A stretch of 64,000 nt of DNA from Saccoglossus kowalevskii (lineage: Eukaryota; Hemichordata; Enteropneusta; Harrimaniidae): NCBI RefSeq assembly GCF_000003605.2, contig NW_003139820.1:31918-95917 (forward strand), in the 5' to 3' direction. A program made the position numbers and the translations under genes. The notes beneath the pieces are model-generated. The model made no database searches. It worked only from the letters and a program-made list of their open reading frames with translations, and was not told the origin of the DNA. Each line of letters begins with the position of its first letter. Within the stretch, counting starts at the first letter, position 1. Of the stretch, positions 59,481 through 64,000 are shown piece after piece.

Positions 59481-60826
59481 GTAAGTATAACGTATATTTA
59501 GTAATGACAGTTGCAGTCGCAGCAACATAATAAAATATTGTTAAAATATTGAATATATTAAATTATTATCCTACCCTGACTTCGTAGCAAGAGAAAATGT
59601 TTATTATTTAAAATAAATCGTAGTAAAGTAAAAAAAAGTTTACTGACAAGGCTAATTGACATGCCGTGTAACTTCACTATGAACATTCAGTACATAAAAT
59701 ACATTGTCAAGTTGAAATAATTATTCTGCAACATCATATTTCTAACGTTACAACGAATCCTAATGTAAAATCGCGCTCAGCAGCCTAACATTAGAAACAA
59801 TAACTGTTGTTAATTCTTCAAATGGCAACGATGTGATCTAATATAGAGTAGTTATGACGTGATACAGCACAAATCAAATATACATATCACTAAGTTTGAC
59901 GTCGCGAATTATTATTCAGACTTCTATTTTTAAAATGTCTATGTTCTGTTCTGTTCTGGGGTGACTTTTCCACGTGACATATATAAATACATACTTGACC
60001 AAGTCTGCAGGCCCTGGCTGTAAAAGATACATTGACCGCAAAATGTGGTAAGGTCTCGCTAGTCCCATGGGAAACATTTGTGCAAATTACTATGACACTG
60101 ACTATGTTTCACAGGTAGTCCAATCCTATATTTTAATCCAAGTTTAAAGAATTAAAAATGCAACAAAACATTTGTTTGTGTAGCTTCGGGTTAGTAAAGT
60201 GGATGATAGAGTTATATTAAATTTAATATAAATGGAACCATATCTTACCTCTTTACTAAGCAACGCAACCTTAAGTTAAATTTAATTACATTAATATAAA
60301 TTATGATTGATATAAAAGTAATGGTCATCACTTGGTCCAGTTGATAGTTCGGTTGCCAAACCCCAGTTTCTATACCTCTGAGGTCTGCACTTAAGAATAT
60401 GGATGATGCCACTCTGTCAACCTTAGGCATTCCGCACAATATGCAAATTAAGGTGGCTATTATTTTGTTTTGTCAATATCTCATTAACTACACATGGTAT
60501 CAAAATAATGTGGGTGTTTATCCCCATGTTTTACGGGGTAAAGGAATATTTCAAGCCATAATCAGTAAAGTTTACACAACTATTGTGTGCTGAATAGGCA
60601 TGCAATATGCAAATTGGGGCAGTCATTACGGAAAATCTTGTTTGTGTCAATATCCCATTAACTACACATAGAATCAAAACAATTCTGGTCTCTATCTTCC
60701 TGTGCTTTCTGGATCAAGTCCTGACATGTCAGATCTATGACCTGTATTTTATTCAAGGTTACTGTACGGACAATCTTCAGAGGTGGCAATGGAGTATGTA
60801 ACTGCAGTCTGTGCATTCGGCTCGCT
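59481..60826. other. After copy C exon 8
   Basis: AT-rich sequence without exon 9. A diverged direct duplication of about 170 bases lies at 60432-60700: ATGCAAATT occurs at 60441 and 60607, and CATTAACTACACAT at about 60482 and 60656. Confidence 0.55.
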
Positions 60827-61972
60827 TCATCGCCAGCTCAAACTGCGCGTTCCTTTTTTAATGCTAAAGTCGAAGTAGTAATCAAAGACCAGGTATGTGT
60901 CTTGGTTGGTAACTCTTTTCATCACTTTCCTCGTGAAGACGTTGACAAAATCTGCTACAGTTCCTTGATTAGACCAGTTTATAACGCAATGATCAGCACC
61001 GCCATCCAATATTTCTACCTCTGATTTCTCAACCAAGCGCTGTGACACAGTCACCTGCAGCTTCTTCTTCAGTGCGGATTTCGTAGTTGCGATTCTCATA
61101 TTGCCCTAATCATCAAACATGGTGGTTCATGCACAAGAATAGTTTTTATATTAATGCCTCGAGACTGTTGCAACCCTAGTACCTGAGAGTAGATTGGATT
61201 TGTGTCATTCACTTTACTGTTCCCAACCTTTACTGCTTTCCTCTTCACTGCCATGGTCACCACAAGCTTGGACAAGGACTCATTAAATCCGCCAGGCCAG
61301 CTCTTTTCAAATGACAAGTTGACCACTCCCAATATCCACTGCATCATGTGCGTTCAATCGTTTTAGGTGCAATCTGTCCAGTAACGACATTGATCAAACC
61401 AGCAGTTATGTGTGATGGCTTATCGTCTTTACAAGTCGTCATCTCTTTCTTTCCACTGTCATCCGACATATCCGCAATATCCTGAACAATCATGCTGCAA
61501 AAGTGCATACTGTATGCCCATCGTTTCAGAGTTTCAGGCTGCAGAGTTATGCCTATGATTCCATTTGGACTATGCTCATAATGCATGAAGGTCGTCTCCA
61601 ACCATATGTCAGACTAGATCCCATTGTGGAGTCCCGGCTTGTGGCGCATGGCGTGTACTGCAGGTGATAGTTGCTTCTGCGTTATCATCAGGTAGTACAA
61701 CCTGTATCTCGCGTAGTTTAAATGAGCAGAAGCAAAACAGTATGGCATCATTTGTGATGGAGTGGCTAGTCAGCCTATTGTTCTGTCCGCACAGAGACCA
61801 TCATGATGAAGTAAGGTTTTATCATGTTCTGAACCCACAGGCGATTTGTTATGCTTCTTAAGGAGAGAATTTCAAACGCTTTAAGCATTTCCACATGACT
61901 TTCACATCCTTCCAGGTGTGGACGCAACAGTTCTTTGGTCACTAACCGAAGAAAGATTTTCAGTAATGGCAA
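60827..61972 (-). pseudogene. Broken copy of an unnamed multi-copy protein family
   Basis: The minus strand encodes, in order, a stretch with RPHLEGCESHVEMLKAFEIL, then LNYARYRLYYL, METTFMHYEHSPNGIIGITL, QPETLKRWAYSMH, NVVTGQIAPKT, then SFEKSWPGGFNESLSKLV, ALKKKLQVTVSQRL and QDTYLVFDYYFDFSIKKGT. I recognise this order from uncharacterised proteins present in many copies in aquatic invertebrate genomes; I cannot name the family. The frame is interrupted in a few places, so this copy is not functional. The family could be carried by a mobile element. The BEL/Pao element begins just to its right. Confidence 0.6.
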
Positions 61973-62068
61973 ATTTTAAGTAATGGGGCCTTGATATGCC
62001 TGATAAATCTCTCCGTTTTTGAAAAAAATCACAATACACCCCCTCTGTCACCCTCCCCCGCACAGGCA

Positions 62069-64000
62069 TGTTGTGTAACTAGGTACAGGAAGATTGTTGG
62101 ATAGGTAATCAGACACGAAAACAAACATATGGCAGAAACATTATTCACCTACCACTAGCTATCATACATAAGTTCTGTTTCTTTTTGACAACAAACCACA
62201 GCTTATTTGCATGCAAAACAAGTGGAGAAAGGCCAAGCGGTAATACACACACATAGTGAAGAGTAACCCAAATTGGTGGACTGATTTTTCCTTATAAGCC
62301 TTCTGATTAATACCCATACTGTAAACCACTTCTCAAAATAACCACCCTCAAGTGCGTTAGAATAGGTCTGGTTTAATCAACAAACGGTGAAACTACAGAA
62401 CGAAAGTGTGAAAAGTACACTGTCATCAAACATGGCGACCTGCATATATTTGTACAGCGTTTAATGTGAGCAATTGAAATACATCGAAAACGACAGTAAA
62501 TTCGATATATATTCGAAAATAACGAGTCCTAGAGATGGTTGAAACATCAAATAAACATCGAGAATGAAATTAAACTTACATCGCGGAATCTACAATGCGT
62601 TTTGACAGGTTGACAAAAATGTGTTGAAATCTGCTTGTCGTCTGAAACTTTCCTAAACCTCTGACCCTAGCTAAAACAAAAGAACTGGGGGCGCTTTCAC
62701 AAAATCGAGAAACTAGTGTACAGCACACTCCCCGCCTAAAAACAAGCGAAATGCTAAGCTTATACTATACTATGCTATTATAACTCTAACTTATCTACAA
62801 TATCTACTAATCACTATTGACCACTTTAACACTTTCAATCAGAATAAGTTCAGTGATGAGTCTCTGGTAAATGTGCTGGACATTGTCTCTGAGAACCATT
62901 ACATCGGTTTTCCTGACCTTGTCGTCTTTACTATAATATACTTTCACCATGCGAGCGAGTGGCCAGTTGTTGCGGTGTTGTTGCAGTGTTATTCTTTGTC
63001 TTGCAGCAGAACAACATCTCCTTCTTCGATATTCGCAGTGATTTTGTTCCACTTGCATCTGGGCTGGTAGACTTTGCAAGTATTCGTTCTTCCAGCGAAT
63101 CCAGAACTGGTCAACCGAATATTGCACACGACACCAGCGTTTTCTGCTGTATAGGTCATGCTGAGTGAATACTCCAGGTGGTGGGGGGCACCGATTGGGT
63201 ATTCATGGCTAGCGGCATATTAGGACTAAGTGCTTGTGGGTCGTTACCATCAGCTGGTATTAAATTTATAGGCCTAGAATTGACTATTGCACAGACCTCA
63301 GCCATCAATGTTGTCAATAGATCATGTGTGAATTGTGGCTTGCCGAGTTGGACATACATGGCTTCCAAAACTCGCCTGACTGAGGATTTGTCTTTCCCGT
63401 ATGCCTGAAGCTTGTGGTGGGTTGAAGGCCCACTCACAGGTATGATTTGTTAAGAACTTCCCTTCCGGTTTTGAGTTCATTCTTAGCGCCAATTAAAATT
63501 AGTGCCTTGGACACATCTGAGTTTCTTGACTGGACCGCGTATAGCTATGAACTGACAAAGGGAATTGATAAATGCTGATGTGTCCATAGAGTCGATGACT
63601 TCAATGTATATAGCGGTAGTGTAAAGACACACATTATTACATCTCATCGTCTTTCTGGTTGCTACACTGCATGGTCCAAAAACATCCATACCAACATTTG
63701 TGAATGGCGGAGTGTTCTCCACTCTGTCTGCTGGGAGATCAGCTTTTAACTGGGTTATCGGTTTTGCTCTTAGTCTTCTGCAGGTTTTGCACTGATGAAG
63801 TATGCTTCTCACCAAGTTGTGTAAGCCATGTATCCAGTAGCCCTTGGTGAGGTGTGGTGACGGCCTTGTGCTGTACCTCTTTGTGTACATGTTCAATGAT
63901 TAGCTTAGAAATATGGTTGTTCTTTGGAAGTACAATTGGATGGCGGCCAAAAAGTTGAATGTCTGCATGACGTAGTCTTCCACCAACACGCATGAGTCCT
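62069..64000 (-). mobile_element. BEL/Pao LTR retrotransposon, 3' part, broken fossil
   Basis: The integrase region enters from the right edge: LRVGGRL-type block near 63990, zinc-binding and GYWI segment at about 63850-63780, then the FTNVGMDVFGP and AIYIEVIDSMDTSAFI core at about 63730-63560. The BEL C-terminal block follows (AIVNSRPIN..., about 63300) to about 62820. A purine-rich tract (GGCGGGGAG on the minus strand, 62728-62736) directly precedes a TGTGCTGTAC start, as expected for the 3' LTR, giving a probable LTR of about 62069-62727. The element is broken, with a few interruptions visible, and the rest lies outside the window. Age is uncertain without the second LTR. Confidence 0.85.

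Noticed and set aside
1-64000. tRNA and rRNA genes
   Set aside because: No tRNA B-box with matching arms and no rRNA-like stretch was found on reading either strand.

Overview
This is a window of AT-rich, intron-rich genomic DNA from an invertebrate animal. The evidence is split genes with GT-AG introns, LTR retrotransposon fossils of the Ty3/gypsy and BEL/Pao families, a CR1/L2-like LINE, several minisatellites and three assembly gaps. The organism cannot be named from the sequence. The mobile-element types and the nrf-6-like gene family would fit a mollusc, annelid, hemichordate or amphioxus-like genome.

The core of the window is a tandem plus-strand array of three copies of one multi-exon gene, an NRF-6/NDG-4 (nose resistant to fluoxetine)-like membrane acyltransferase. 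It combines a secreted Cys-rich NRF domain with a polytopic acyltransferase-3 (AT3) domain. Copy A has thirteen exons between 11117 and 27705, all in compatible phase; its signal-peptide exon is not in the window. Copy B (30403-44968) is a pseudogene with a damaged 5' end and no exons 7-12. Copy C starts at 49288 with a signal peptide and has eight intact exons up to 59480; its last six exons are beyond the right edge or lost. Exon lengths and phases match between copies, and parts of introns, 5' flanks and 3' UTRs are still alignable, so the duplications are fairly recent.

The most unusual structure is in copy A. The end of its penultimate exon, together with the 5' splice site, has been amplified into about sixteen 51-bp units (26197-26985). 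Thirteen of the fifteen unit junctions keep a good GTGAGT or GTAAGT donor, and the unit is exactly 17 codons. Any of the repeated donors could therefore be used without changing frame, adding 17 residues at a time to the loop before the last membrane span. Copy B has only one exonic unit and one decayed unit.

Layout: 1-3.5 kb, no recognisable gene; 3.6-8.2 kb, minus-strand broken Ty3/gypsy element; 8.2-11.1 kb, nothing recognised; 11.1-27.7 kb, copy A with two old gypsy remnants in its introns; 27.7-30.4 kb, intergenic with a 21-bp repeat; 30.4-45.0 kb, copy B, whose first intron holds a 1.5-kb 19-bp minisatellite and a broken LINE; 45-49.3 kb, intergenic; 49.3-59.5 kb, copy C with a 66-bp minisatellite, an LTR-like promoter block and a 71-bp duplication; 60.4-62 kb, a diverged repeat and a decayed copy of an unnamed multi-copy protein family on the minus strand; 62.1-64 kb, the 3' end of a minus-strand BEL/Pao element.
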